Of a stretch of 38,150 nucleotides of DNA, positions 28,506 through 35,932 are shown in pieces. The first letter of the stretch is position 1, and each line of letters begins with the position of its first letter. The position numbers and the translations under genes are program-made. Under the pieces are notes generated by a model, which was not told where the DNA came from, ran no database searches, and worked only from the letters and a program-made list of their open reading frames with translations. Source of the DNA: Streptomyces roseochromogenus subsp. oscitans DS 12.976 (GTDB lineage: Bacteria; Actinomycetota; Actinomycetes; Streptomycetales; Streptomycetaceae); assembly GCF_000497445.1 (NCBI RefSeq), contig NZ_CM002285.1, forward strand, positions 5,760,525-5,798,674, written 5' to 3'.

Positions 28506-29102
28506 TCAGGCCTCCGCCGCCTCGCCCTCGGCGGCCTCTTCGCCCTCGGCGACCTCCTCGGCCTGCGCCTGCAGAACCTGCAGAACGACAGCGTCCCCCT
28601 CCACAGCCAGGGTCACGCCGTTCGGCAGCGCGATGTCCTTGGCGAGGACGGAGGCACCGGCCTCCAGACCCTCCACGGAGACCGTGACGGCCTCGGGGAT
28701 GTGCGTGGCCTCGGCCTCGACCGGCAGCGTGTTCAGGACGTGCTCCAGCAGGTTGCCACCCGGGGCCAGCTCGCCCTCGGTGTGCACCGGAATCTCGACC
28801 GTGACCTTCTCGCCACGCTTGACCAGCAGCAGGTCCACGTGCTCCAGGAAGCCCTTGATCGCGTCACGCTGGACGGCCTTCGGGATCGCCAGCTCGTTGG
28901 TCTTGCCGTCGATGTCCAGAGAGATCAGGACGTTCGGCGTACGCAGCGCCAGCGACAGGTCGTGACCCGGCAGGGTCAGGTGCAGCGGCTCGGTGCCGTG
29001 GCCGTAGAGAACAACCGGAACCTTGGAGTCACGGCGGATGCGACGGGCGGCACCCTTGCCGAACTCGGTACGGGTCTCGGCGGTGAGCTTCACCTCGGAC
29101 AT
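28506..29102 (-). CDS. rplY: 50S ribosomal protein L25 / general stress protein Ctc
   Basis: Binds 5S rRNA in the large ribosomal subunit. 198 residues, so the long Ctc form: the N-terminal L25 beta-barrel (about 1-92, KLTAETRTEFGKGAARRIRR, VPVVLYGHG, IPKAVQRDAIKGFLEHVDLL) and the C-terminal TL5-like domain (about 95-180), then an acidic Glu/Ala tail (EEVAEGEEAAEGEAAEA). The ATG at 29102 was chosen because GAGGAG lies at good spacing; the GTG at 29111 would be too close to it. A structured 60-nt palindromic region lies in its leader. In other bacteria ctc is stress-induced. Confidence 0.96.
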   Translation of the reverse strand: MSEVKLTAETRTEFGKGAARRIRRDSKVPVVLYGHGTEPLHLTLPGHDLSLALRTPNVLISLDIDGKTNELAIPKAVQRDAIKGFLEHVDLLLVKRGEKVTVEIPVHTEGELAPGGNLLEHVLNTLPVEAEATHIPEAVTVSVEGLEAGASVLAKDIALPNGVTLAVEGDAVVLQVLQAQAEEVAEGEEAAEGEAAEA

Positions 29103-29200
29103 GATGATCACTCCTCGTAGGAACTCGGAACGGACGTGGTCACCCGGCCACGAACGGCCTGCTACGAAGAGCGCGTCGATAACGGACCGCCGTACACACG

Positions 29201-29260
29201 AGTACGGCCTCCCTCGCCGAGCAACTGCGACAGTCTACTCGGACAGGGAGGCCGCACTCA
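29201..29260 (-). promoter_or_regulatory. Layered hairpin in the prs-rplY spacer (rplY leader)
   Basis: Three nested stems share one axis: outer CGGCCTCCCT (29206-29215) with AGGGAGGCCG (29246-29255), extended by GAGT/ACTC; middle CCGAG (29218-29222) with CTCGG (29239-29243); inner ACTG with CAGT. On the minus-strand RNA the outer extension closes through a G-U pair, so the structure is best in the sense of rplY. It ends about 100 nt before the rplY start. No T run follows in either direction, which argues against a simple terminator. Confidence 0.6.
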
Positions 29261-29317
29261 AAAGGATCTCCGCCTAGCCCTCACGACGGGCCCGCGAAAA
29301 ACTCACTGCGCGAAAAC

Positions 29318-30298
29318 TCACTGCTCGTCGAAGAGGCTCGTCACCGAACCATCCTCGAACACCTCACGCACCGCACTCGCGATCGTCGGAGCGATCGACA
29401 ACACCGTGATCTTGTCCAGATCCCGGCCCAGCTCCGCCGGCGTCGGCAGCGTGTTCGTGAACACGAACTCACTCACCCGCGAGTTCTTCAGCCGGTCCGC
29501 CGCCGGACCCGACAGCACACCGTGCGTCGCGGTCACGATCACGTCCTCCGCACCGTGCGCGAACAGCGCGTCCGCAGCCGCGCAGATCGTGCCACCGGTG
29601 TCGATCATGTCGTCGACCAGGACACACACCCGGCCCTTGACCTCACCCACGACCTCATGGACGGTCACCTGGTTCGCCACGTCCTTGTCACGCCGCTTGT
29701 GCACGATCGCCAGCGGCGCACCCAGCCGGTCGCACCACCGGTCCGCCACCCGCACCCGACCCGCGTCCGGCGACACCACCGTCAGCTTGTCCCGGTCCAC
29801 CTTCCGGCCCACGTAGTCCGCGAGGAGCGGAAGCGCGAACAGGTGGTCGACGGGACCGTCGAAGAAGCCCTGGATCTGATCGGTGTGCAGGTCGACGGTC
29901 AGAATCCGGTCCGCCCCCGCCGTCTTCATCAGATCCGCGATCAGACGCGCCGAAATCGGTTCACGACCCCGGTGCTTCTTGTCCTGCCGCGCGTAACCGT
30001 AGAACGGCACAATCACCGTGATGGAGCGAGCCGACGCACGCTTCAGCGCGTCGATCATGATCAGCTGCTCCATGATCCACTGGTTGATCGGAGCCGTGTG
30101 GCTCTGGATCACAAAACAGTCCGCACCACGAGCCGACTCCTGGTAACGGACGTAGATCTCACCATTCGCGAAGTCGAAGGCCTTCGTCGGGACAACCCCG
30201 ACACCCAGCTGCTGGGCGACCTCCTCGGCAAGCTCGGGGTGGGCGCGGCCGGAGAAGAACATCAACTTCTTCTCGCCGGTCGTCTTGATCCCGGTCAC
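29318..30298 (-). CDS. prs: Ribose-phosphate pyrophosphokinase
   Basis: Makes PRPP from ribose-5-phosphate and ATP, feeding nucleotide, His and Trp synthesis. 326 residues. Class I enzyme: N-terminal KKLMFFSGRAHPELAEEVA, flexible loop YARQDKKHRGREPISARLIADL with the catalytic Lys and Arg, the ATP/Mg segment ILTVDLHTDQIQGFF, and the PRPP-binding motif VCVLVDDMIDTGGTI. The GTG at 30298 was chosen for GAGGAG eight bases upstream. It lies downstream of glmU on the same strand (155-nt gap); glmU-prs pairing is conserved in many bacteria. Confidence 0.97.
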   Translation of the reverse strand: MTGIKTTGEKKLMFFSGRAHPELAEEVAQQLGVGVVPTKAFDFANGEIYVRYQESARGADCFVIQSHTAPINQWIMEQLIMIDALKRASARSITVIVPFYGYARQDKKHRGREPISARLIADLMKTAGADRILTVDLHTDQIQGFFDGPVDHLFALPLLADYVGRKVDRDKLTVVSPDAGRVRVADRWCDRLGAPLAIVHKRRDKDVANQVTVHEVVGEVKGRVCVLVDDMIDTGGTICAAADALFAHGAEDVIVTATHGVLSGPAADRLKNSRVSEFVFTNTLPTPAELGRDLDKITVLSIAPTIASAVREVFEDGSVTSLFDEQ

Positions 30299-30453
30299 AG
30301 CACAGTCTCCTCAGAGGTTGTCTCAGCCAGCCGGCTGCTCGGCGACCTCTCGGCTGGGCATGAGAGGCCATATCAGCTGGTAAGGGTGGCGGGGTGCACA
30401 CGTGCGGATATGCACCTATCACGGTACGCCGTGTTCGGCACACCCGTTTCCGG

Positions 30454-31902
30454 TCACTCCTCGCGCTCACCCCGCCGGGACGCCGCCTCAGCCGCCTTCG
30501 CAGCCGCACTGCCCGGACGCTTCCGAGCCACCCAACCCTCGATATTCCGCTGCTGACCACGGGCCACAGCCAGCGAACCGGGCGGCACATCCTTCGTGAT
30601 CACAGACCCGGCGGCGGTGTACGCACCGTCCCCGACCGTGACAGGCGCCACAAACATGTTGTCCGAACCGGTACGGCAATGCGACCCGACGGTGGTGTGG
30701 TGCTTGTCCTGACCGTCATAGTTCACGAACACACTGGCCGCACCGATGTTCGTGTACTCACCGATCGTCGCGTCCCCCACGTACGACAGATGCGGCACCT
30801 TCGTCCCCTCGCCGATCGAAGCGTTCTTCGTCTCGACGTACGTACCGATCTTGCCCTTCGCACCGAGACGCGTACCCGGCCGCAGATACGCGAACGGCCC
30901 CACGCTCGCATCCGCACCGATCAGAGCGGAATCCGACACCGTGCTGTCCACCCGCGCCCCCGCACCCACCTGCGTGTCCTTCAACCGGCTGTTCGGCCCC
31001 ACCTCGGCACCCTCACCGACATGCGTCGACCCCGTCAGCAGCGTGTTCGGCAGAACCACGGCGTCCCGCTCGAAGGTCACCGTCACATCCACCCAGGTCG
31101 AGGCCGGGTCGACGACCGTGACCCCACCCAGCATCGCGGCCGTCAGCAACCGGTCATTGAGAATCCGGCGCGCCTCGGCCAGCTGCACCCGGTTGTTGAT
31201 CCCGGCGATCTCCCGGTGATCGCCCGCCACGGAGGCGCCGACGCGACGCCCGGCCTCCCGAAGGATCCCCAGCACGTCCGTGAGGTACTCCTCACCCTGA
31301 CTGTTGTCCGTCCGCACCTTCTTCAGCGCGTCCGCCAGCAACTGCCCGTCGAACGCGAACACCCCGCTGTTGATCTCCCGGATCGCCCGCTGGGCGTCGG
31401 TCGCGTCCTTGTGCTCCACGATCGCGGTCACGGCACCCGTCGCCCCGTCCCGCACGATCCGGCCGTAACCGGTCGCGTCCGGCACCTCGGCGGTCAGCAC
31501 GGTCACGGCGTTGCCGTCGGCGGCGTGGGTCTCGGCCAGCTGCTTCAGGGTGTCGGCGGCGAGCAGGGGCGTGTCCCCGCACACGACCACCACGGTCCCC
31601 TCCACGGCCCCGCCCAGCTCCTCCAGACCCATCCGCACGGCATGCCCGGTCCCGTTCTGCTCCGCCTGTACGGCGGTCCTGGTGGCCGGGTCGATCTCGG
31701 CGAGGTGGGCGGTGACCTGCTCACGGGCGTGGCCCACGACCACGACCAGGTTCTGCGGGTCCAACTCACGGGCGGCGGCCAGCACATGACCGACCAGGGA
31801 ACGGCCACAGATCTCGTGCAGGACCTTCGGTGTGGCCGACTTCATACGGGTGCCCTCACCCGCTGCGAGAACGACGACGGCGGCCGGGCGGATGGCGCTC
31901 AC
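30454..31902 (-). CDS. glmU: Bifunctional GlmU: GlcN-1-P acetyltransferase and GlcNAc-1-P uridylyltransferase
   Basis: Makes UDP-GlcNAc, the precursor of peptidoglycan. 482 residues. The N-terminal nucleotidyltransferase domain (about 1-230) has [19 protein letters not shown] and [11 protein letters not shown] (UTP and sugar binding), with an [12 protein letters not shown] region. The C-terminal left-handed beta helix (about 250-455) is built of hexapeptide repeats with the acetyl-CoA site around [24 protein letters not shown]. The last 25 residues are a charged Ala/Arg/Glu extension typical of actinobacteria. GTG start at 31902 with a modest GAAGGG ribosome site. It is followed by prs. Confidence 0.97.
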   Translation of the reverse strand: MSAIRPAAVVVLAAGEGTRMKSATPKVLHEICGRSLVGHVLAAARELDPQNLVVVVGHAREQVTAHLAEIDPATRTAVQAEQNGTGHAVRMGLEELGGAVEGTVVVVCGDTPLLAADTLKQLAETHAADGNAVTVLTAEVPDATGYGRIVRDGATGAVTAIVEHKDATDAQRAIREINSGVFAFDGQLLADALKKVRTDNSQGEEYLTDVLGILREAGRRVGASVAGDHREIAGINNRVQLAEARRILNDRLLTAAMLGGVTVVDPASTWVDVTVTFERDAVVLPNTLLTGSTHVGEGAEVGPNSRLKDTQVGAGARVDSTVSDSALIGADASVGPFAYLRPGTRLGAKGKIGTYVETKNASIGEGTKVPHLSYVGDATIGEYTNIGAASVFVNYDGQDKHHTTVGSHCRTGSDNMFVAPVTVGDGAYTAAGSVITKDVPPGSLAVARGQQRNIEGWVARKRPGSAAAKAAEAASRRGEREE

Positions 31903-31977
31903 GGGGTTGCCCTTCGGCTGTGGGTGAGTGGGGTGACAGCCGCAGGATACCGGGGCGTTTCGTGGGGGACATGAGAG

Positions 31978-32005
31978 CGGGCCCTGACGGGGAGGTCAGG
32001 GCCCG
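31978..32005 (-). terminator. tRNA-Gln terminator
   Basis: CGGGCCCTGAC pairs with GTCAGGGCCCG (11 bp, loop ggggag), 20 nt beyond the tRNA 3' end on the minus strand and 75 nt before the glmU start. It separates the tRNA transcript from glmU. Confidence 0.85.
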
Positions 32006-32025
32006 AACCTAGGTCTTGTGTGCTG

Positions 32026-32100
32026 TGGCTCCCCTGCCAGGACTCGAACCTGGAACAAATCATCCAAAGTGACCCGTGTTGCCGATTACACCACAGGGGA
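32026..32100 (-). tRNA. tRNA-Gln (anticodon TTG)
   Basis: 75 nt including an encoded CCA end (32026-32028). Acceptor TCCCCTG/CAGGGGA, D arm GTGT/ACAC, anticodon stem GGTCA/TGATT with loop CTTTGGA giving anticodon UUG for CAA codons, short variable region, T arm CCAGG-TTCGAGT-CCTGG. All stems close. Glutamine assignment follows from the anticodon. In most actinobacteria Gln-tRNA is charged through Glu and the amidotransferase route or by GlnRS; neither gene is visible here. Confidence 0.95.
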
Positions 32101-32129
32101 GTGCATATGCGTCCTAAACGGACATTTGA

Positions 32130-32993
32130 TCAGCCCGCTGAGGTTGCGGCACCCACTATGCCGCACCACCAGCCTTCGATGCGACGGTAGAGATCCGCTC
32201 CTTGTCGCACTTTGATTCCGAGGCACCCCCGATAGGCGGCGCCGGTGTTCTTGCGTACGGTCGCGGGGTTGTGTTTCTTGAGGATTGTCTTGCCTAGGAG
32301 CGCCCTGTCGATGCCGACGAGGTCGGCCCAGTAGTGCTCGGCGGCGTCGATGTCTGCGGTTTCGTGGATCATGACTCGGCAGTGCAGGCGATCACGTGTC
32401 ACGTCCAGCAGGTCCAGCCAGGCGAGGAAGACGGAGATCACCCCTGGATCGCTGTTGACGAACTCCACGCTCTCGCGGCGGGCGTGTGGTTTGTCCTTCG
32501 TTCCCTCGGCCCAATACAGGGCGACGCCCGTGATGAAGAGCTCTCGATCCGTGAGGTCGCCGATCGCTGCTGACGCTTCCTGCTTGGTCGCCACCCGCTC
32601 GCGGTCCTGCGATGCCCGCAGCCTTGCCAGCCCGGCGTTCATGCGCGCCCGTTGTTCCTCTGGGGTGCACTTGGGCTCGGGGTGCGGCAGGTCGCGCACC
32701 CAAAGCGAGACTGAACTCTTGGAGCAGCCGAGTTCCGCCTGGATCTCGTTGTAAGTCCAGCCCTGGAGTCGTAGCTCCCGCGCCCTCTCTCGAAGGTCGT
32801 CCTTGGCTCGCGGGCGCTTGGTCCACTCCGGTGGGGGCTCGCCCTTGACCAGCTGGTTGAGGATGTCGTTGTTGAAGATCTTCAGCTCGTCGCGGATCTG
32901 CCGGAGGCTGTGGCCGGCCCGGCGCAGGGCTACAGCCTGCTCGCGGAGGCTCTCTAAGGCGGCGTATTTGCCTGATGGATGTGCCATAGGCAT
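32130..32993 (-). CDS. Helix-turn-helix protein with LAGLIDADG-like C-terminal domain
   Basis: Function unknown. 287 residues. Two HTH-like modules at the N-terminus: residues about 15-50 (LREQAVALRRAGHSLRQIRDELKIF) and about 68-105 (LRERARELRLQGWTYNEIQAEL, then GCSKSSVSLWVRDLP), resembling resolvase/transposase-type DNA-binding units. From about 145 on, ELFITGVALYWAEGTKD, SVEFVNSDPGVISVFLAWLD and the following helical part look like one LAGLIDADG homing-endonuclease repeat (the WAEG Glu at the position of the catalytic acid, then NSDP). A second half, AAEHYWADLVGID onward, ends in a Trp/Cys-containing tail. GC content is visibly lower than in the neighbours, suggesting transfer. It sits 29 nt upstream (on the tRNA strand) of tRNA-Gln. 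The start is uncertain between ATG 32993 and ATG 32987; neither has a good ribosome site. Confidence 0.72.
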   Translation of the reverse strand: MPMAHPSGKYAALESLREQAVALRRAGHSLRQIRDELKIFNNDILNQLVKGEPPPEWTKRPRAKDDLRERARELRLQGWTYNEIQAELGCSKSSVSLWVRDLPHPEPKCTPEEQRARMNAGLARLRASQDRERVATKQEASAAIGDLTDRELFITGVALYWAEGTKDKPHARRESVEFVNSDPGVISVFLAWLDLLDVTRDRLHCRVMIHETADIDAAEHYWADLVGIDRALLGKTILKKHNPATVRKNTGAAYRGCLGIKVRQGADLYRRIEGWWCGIVGAATSAG

Positions 32994-33002
32994 ACCGTCT
33001 GG

Positions 33003-33021
33003 CCGGAATGGAGCGTTCCGG
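33003..33021. promoter_or_regulatory. Inverted repeat CCGGAA-N7-TTCCGG before the HTH gene
   Basis: Perfect 6-bp arms 10 nt upstream of the HTH gene start; a second repeat TCGAAC-N15-GTTCGA follows at 33024-33050. Candidate autoregulatory sites for the HTH protein. Confidence 0.5.
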
Positions 33022-33141
33022 TGTCGAACGGGAAGGGTTCACCAGTTCGAGGGATACCGGTGGGTTTCGAGGCCGTGCGGTTACGGAGTGTGGTGTGTGG
33101 CGGTAGGCGAAAGTCACCGGAAAAGCCGTGGGGGTGGCCCG

Positions 33142-33147
33142 TAGGCT
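33142..33147 (+). promoter_or_regulatory. -10 element for leaderless kinase transcript
   Basis: TAGGCT lies exactly six bases before the ATG at 33154 and there is no ribosome site, the pattern of leaderless mRNAs in actinomycetes. No clear -35. Confidence 0.45.
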
Positions 33148-33153
33148 GGATGC

Positions 33154-34470
33154 ATGACCACTACGGGGGAAGACCACGCCAGGGGCCTGACCGGCCCGTG
33201 GTGGTGGGGGAGGTGGCGCGGTGCGGTGCTCGACGGGAGTCTCGCGCTGGTGTCCGCCGTGGAGTGCGGTGCGGAGGGGATTCCGTTCGCCCGGGACGCG
33301 GGGATCCCGGTGTCGGTGGGGATCGTTTTCGGCCTGATCGCCGGTTCGGTGTTGCTCGTACGGCGGAAGTGGCCGATCGCCGTCGTGCTCGTCGCCATCG
33401 CGATCACGCCTGCGCAGATGGGGTTTCTGCTGGGCGTCGTCGGCCTGTACACCCTCGCCTCGTGTGAGCTGCCGCGCCGGATCATCGGGGCGTTGGCGGG
33501 GATGTCGCTGCTGGGGACGGCGGTGGTGACGTTCGTGCGGGTGCGGCAGGACATGGCGCGGGGGGATCTGACGCTGGGTGACTGGTTCGTGCCGTTCGCT
33601 GCGGTGACGACGGCGCTGGGGCTGACGGCTCCGCCGGTGCTGCTGGGGTTGTACGTGGGGGCGCGTCGGCGGTTGATGGAGAGTCTGCGGGAGCGGGCGG
33701 ATTCGCTGGAGCGGGAGCTTCAGTTGCTGGCGGAGCGGGCGGAGGAGCGGGCCGAGTGGGCGCGCAATGAGGAGCGGACGCGGATCGCGCGGGAGATGCA
33801 TGACGTTGTCGCGCATCGGGTGAGTTTGATGGTGGTGCACTCGGCGGCGTTGCAGGCGGTGGCTCGGAAGGATCCGGAGAAGGCTGTGCGGAATGCCGCT
33901 CTGGTGGGGGATATGGGGCGGCAGGCGTTGACCGAGTTGCGGGAGATGCTCGGGGTGTTGCGGGCGGGGGAGGACGTGGGCCGGCGTGTGGCGGGGATGC
34001 CGTTGGCGGCGGTGCGGGAGGCGGCTGCGGCTGCGGCTTCTCGGGCGGTGGTGGAGGGCGGGCCGGGTCCGGAGGGTCCGTGTCTGTCGGAGTTGGATGA
34101 GTTGATCGGGCAGTCGGCGGCGGCGGGGATGGTCGTGGATCTGTCGGTGCAGGGGGAGGTGCGGTCGTATGCGGCGCAGATCGAGCAGACGGCGTACCGG
34201 GTGGTGCAGGAGGCGCTGACGAACGTCCACAAGCACGCGGCGGGTGCGAAGACGCATGTGCGGCTGGCGCATCGGGTGTCGGAGATCGCGATGCAGGTGG
34301 AGAACGAGCCGCCGCCGGAGCCGGGGTCGGCGTCGGCGGCGGGGTTGCCGTCGGGTGGGAATGGCCTGGTGGGGATGCGGGAGCGGGTTGTGGCGCTGGG
34401 TGGTGTATTTGTGTCGGGGCCGACTGATGCGGGTGGTTTCCGGGTGTCGGCGGTGATTCCGGCGGTGTGA
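33154..34470 (+). CDS. Orphan sensor histidine kinase (NarX/DesK-like, HisKA_3)
   Basis: 438 residues. The N-terminal half has about four to five transmembrane helices (about 25-165; e.g. VSVGIVFGLIAGSVLLV, WPIAVVLVAIAITPAQMGFLL, APPVLLGLYVGA), so the signal is probably sensed in or near the membrane. A coiled-coil stretch (about 175-205, ESLRERADSLERELQLLAERAEERAE) leads to the dimerisation and phosphorylation domain: H-box RIAREMHDVVAHRVS with His216. The ATPase domain keeps the N-box QEALTNVHKHA and the G-box GNGLVGMRER. Kinases of this class pair with NarL/LuxR response regulators, but none is adjacent; those in this window are at 10.3 and 19.4 kb and only the latter has an Asp. Possibly leaderless. 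Confidence 0.92.
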   Translation: MTTTGEDHARGLTGPWWWGRWRGAVLDGSLALVSAVECGAEGIPFARDAGIPVSVGIVFGLIAGSVLLVRRKWPIAVVLVAIAITPAQMGFLLGVVGLYTLASCELPRRIIGALAGMSLLGTAVVTFVRVRQDMARGDLTLGDWFVPFAAVTTALGLTAPPVLLGLYVGARRRLMESLRERADSLERELQLLAERAEERAEWARNEERTRIAREMHDVVAHRVSLMVVHSAALQAVARKDPEKAVRNAALVGDMGRQALTELREMLGVLRAGEDVGRRVAGMPLAAVREAAAAAASRAVVEGGPGPEGPCLSELDELIGQSAAAGMVVDLSVQGEVRSYAAQIEQTAYRVVQEALTNVHKHAAGAKTHVRLAHRVSEIAMQVENEPPPEPGSASAAGLPSGGNGLVGMRERVVALGGVFVSGPTDAGGFRVSAVIPAV

Positions 34471-34538
34471 GCCTTGGTCGTCTCGGGGTCGGGTGTCGGC
34501 GGTGATTCGGGGCCTGATCCGGTGTTTTCTGTCGTGTT

Positions 34539-35072
34539 TCAGCCGGCGGTGAGGCGTACGGGTTCGATGCCGGTGATGAGGGTGGCGAGGGCGTGGTCGA
34601 TGTCGGGGCCTGCGTACCAGTCGCCGGTGTGGTCGAGGGTGTAGACGCGGCCTTCGGTGTCGATGGCGAGGACGCCTGCGGTGTCGGTCTCTTGGCCGAG
34701 GGGGCAGATCTCGGTGCCGAGGGCGCGGCCGAGGTCGCCGAGGGTGCGGGCGTGGTGGAGGCCGTGCAGGGGGTCGAGGTGGAGGGTGGCGGGGGCGATC
34801 TGGCGGCCGGGTCCGCTGGGGGTGATGCGGAGGCCGCCGAATTCGGCCCAGGCTTCGACGGCTGCGGGGAAGACGGTGTGCCGGTGTCCGGCGGGTGAGG
34901 TGTGCTCGCGTAGGGCGTCGGCCCAGATTTCTGCCTGTTTTATGTCCCAGCGTCCGGGTTGCCAGCCGGCGGCGCGCAGGGCGGCGTCGACGAGTACGGG
35001 GAAGCGGGCTGGGGTGGCCCCGTGCTCGTGGCGGGCGGCGGGTTTGGGGGTGGTGGCGTTGTCGGGGTGCAT
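34539..35072 (-). CDS. SUKH-3 domain protein (immunity-type)
   Basis: 177 residues. After a 20-residue variable tail, the SUKH-3 signature pattern appears: FPVLVDAALRAAGWQPGR, AEIWADALRE, FPAAVEAWAEFGGLRI, LGTEICPLGQETD and DHTGDWYAGPDIDHALATLITG. SUKH (SMI1/KNR4-like) domains are best known as immunity proteins neutralising secreted or contact-delivered polymorphic toxins. The gene is downstream of the deaminase-like gene on the same strand with a 58-nt gap, as expected for a toxin-immunity or linked pair. Modest ribosome site GAAGGGCAG upstream of the ATG at 35072. Confidence 0.87.
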   Translation of the reverse strand: MHPDNATTPKPAARHEHGATPARFPVLVDAALRAAGWQPGRWDIKQAEIWADALREHTSPAGHRHTVFPAAVEAWAEFGGLRITPSGPGRQIAPATLHLDPLHGLHHARTLGDLGRALGTEICPLGQETDTAGVLAIDTEGRVYTLDHTGDWYAGPDIDHALATLITGIEPVRLTAG

Positions 35073-35130
35073 CTGCCCTTCGTTCGTCGTGCGTCGTGCC
35101 GGCGGGTGGTACTGGGGTGGACGGTGGTGG

Positions 35131-35646
35131 TCAGCCGTCGGTTGCCGTGGGGTCGACGATGCGGACGCCGAAGTGGGCGCTGAGGGCGGTGCAGGCGCGG
35201 CAGGGGGTGGCGAAGCTGCCGTGGAGGGGGTCGCCGTCCTCGCGTATGCGGCGGGCGGTGAGTTTGGCGTGTTTGAGGGCTTTGCGGGCTTCGCCGTTGG
35301 TCATGGGTTTTCGGGCGGCGCGTTTGCTGCGGGTGGCGTCGGCTGCGGTGATGTGCCGGGAGATGAGGATGGTTTCGGCGCAGCGGCCGGTGAAGCGGTC
35401 GCGCTGGGCGCTGGTGAGGGTGTCGAGGAAGTCCTGGACGAGGGGGTGCAGGGGTGGGGGTTGGTCGCTGCGGGCGGCGGTGCCGGTGAGGGTGGCGCCG
35501 CGGACGGAGAGGGCGGCGGCGACGGTGGGCAGGATGCCGTCGCGGCGGTGGCGCAGGGTGGGGGCGGGGGGTGTGTCGGTGCCGCTCCAGCCGATGCGGG
35601 GGTCGCCGGCCCGCACGTCGGTACCTCCGGTTCGCAAGGTATTCAT
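35131..35646 (-). CDS. YwqJ-related putative nucleic-acid deaminase
   Basis: 171 residues. Fits the YwqJ-type deaminase family, members of the cytidine-deaminase-like fold often used as polymorphic-toxin effectors. Zinc-site motifs are visible: Cys89-Ala-Glu91 (GRCAETILISRHI) with Glu91 as the proton shuttle, and Pro148-Cys149-x-x-Cys152 (ATPCRACTALSAHFGV). DGILPTVAAALSVRGATLTG and LHPLVQDFLDTLT precede them as in the family. There is no signal peptide, no export domain and no long toxin-delivery N-terminus, so it is a free-standing deaminase domain. The ATG at 35646 has GGGAGGG nine bases upstream. Followed by SUKH-3. Catalytic activity is not proven by sequence alone. Confidence 0.85.
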   Translation of the reverse strand: MNTLRTGGTDVRAGDPRIGWSGTDTPPAPTLRHRRDGILPTVAAALSVRGATLTGTAARSDQPPPLHPLVQDFLDTLTSAQRDRFTGRCAETILISRHITAADATRSKRAARKPMTNGEARKALKHAKLTARRIREDGDPLHGSFATPCRACTALSAHFGVRIVDPTATDG

Positions 35647-35932
35647 GATCGTTTTCCCTCCCCGGGCATCCCCTCGAAGGACACAGGGTGCCAAATGCCG
35701 TGGCCGGTGCGGAAGCTGGGGCGGTGCGACACGCCCTAGTCGGGGCAGGTCGTCACGGTGGGGTGACGGCTGGTGACGGAGGCGGAGGGTGGATTTTCCC
35801 GGGATGTGGAGGGGTGGCTTTCCCGGGGTGCGGTGGGCCGGTGACCGGGGTTCGGGTACCGCATAGGCTGTGGCCATCCGCGATCGACACCGCCGATTGA
35901 GGCCAGAGAGAACGCCGCAGGGGGCTACCGCC
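35647..35932. other. Divergent promoter interval of the deaminase/SUKH island
   Basis: 286 nt. It contains two near-identical copies of tttcccggg with flanking GTGG-rich sequence (35795 and 35819, 24 bp apart) and a doubled ggtgacgg (35762 and 35772). TAGGCT at 35864 is a possible -10 for the plus-strand gene. The divergence implies joint control of the two arms of the island. Confidence 0.55.

Noticed and set aside
32026..32993. Integrated element with an att site at tRNA-Gln
   Set aside because: The neighbouring gene lies at the tRNA 5' side, no duplicated tRNA 3' end was found, and there is no integrase.
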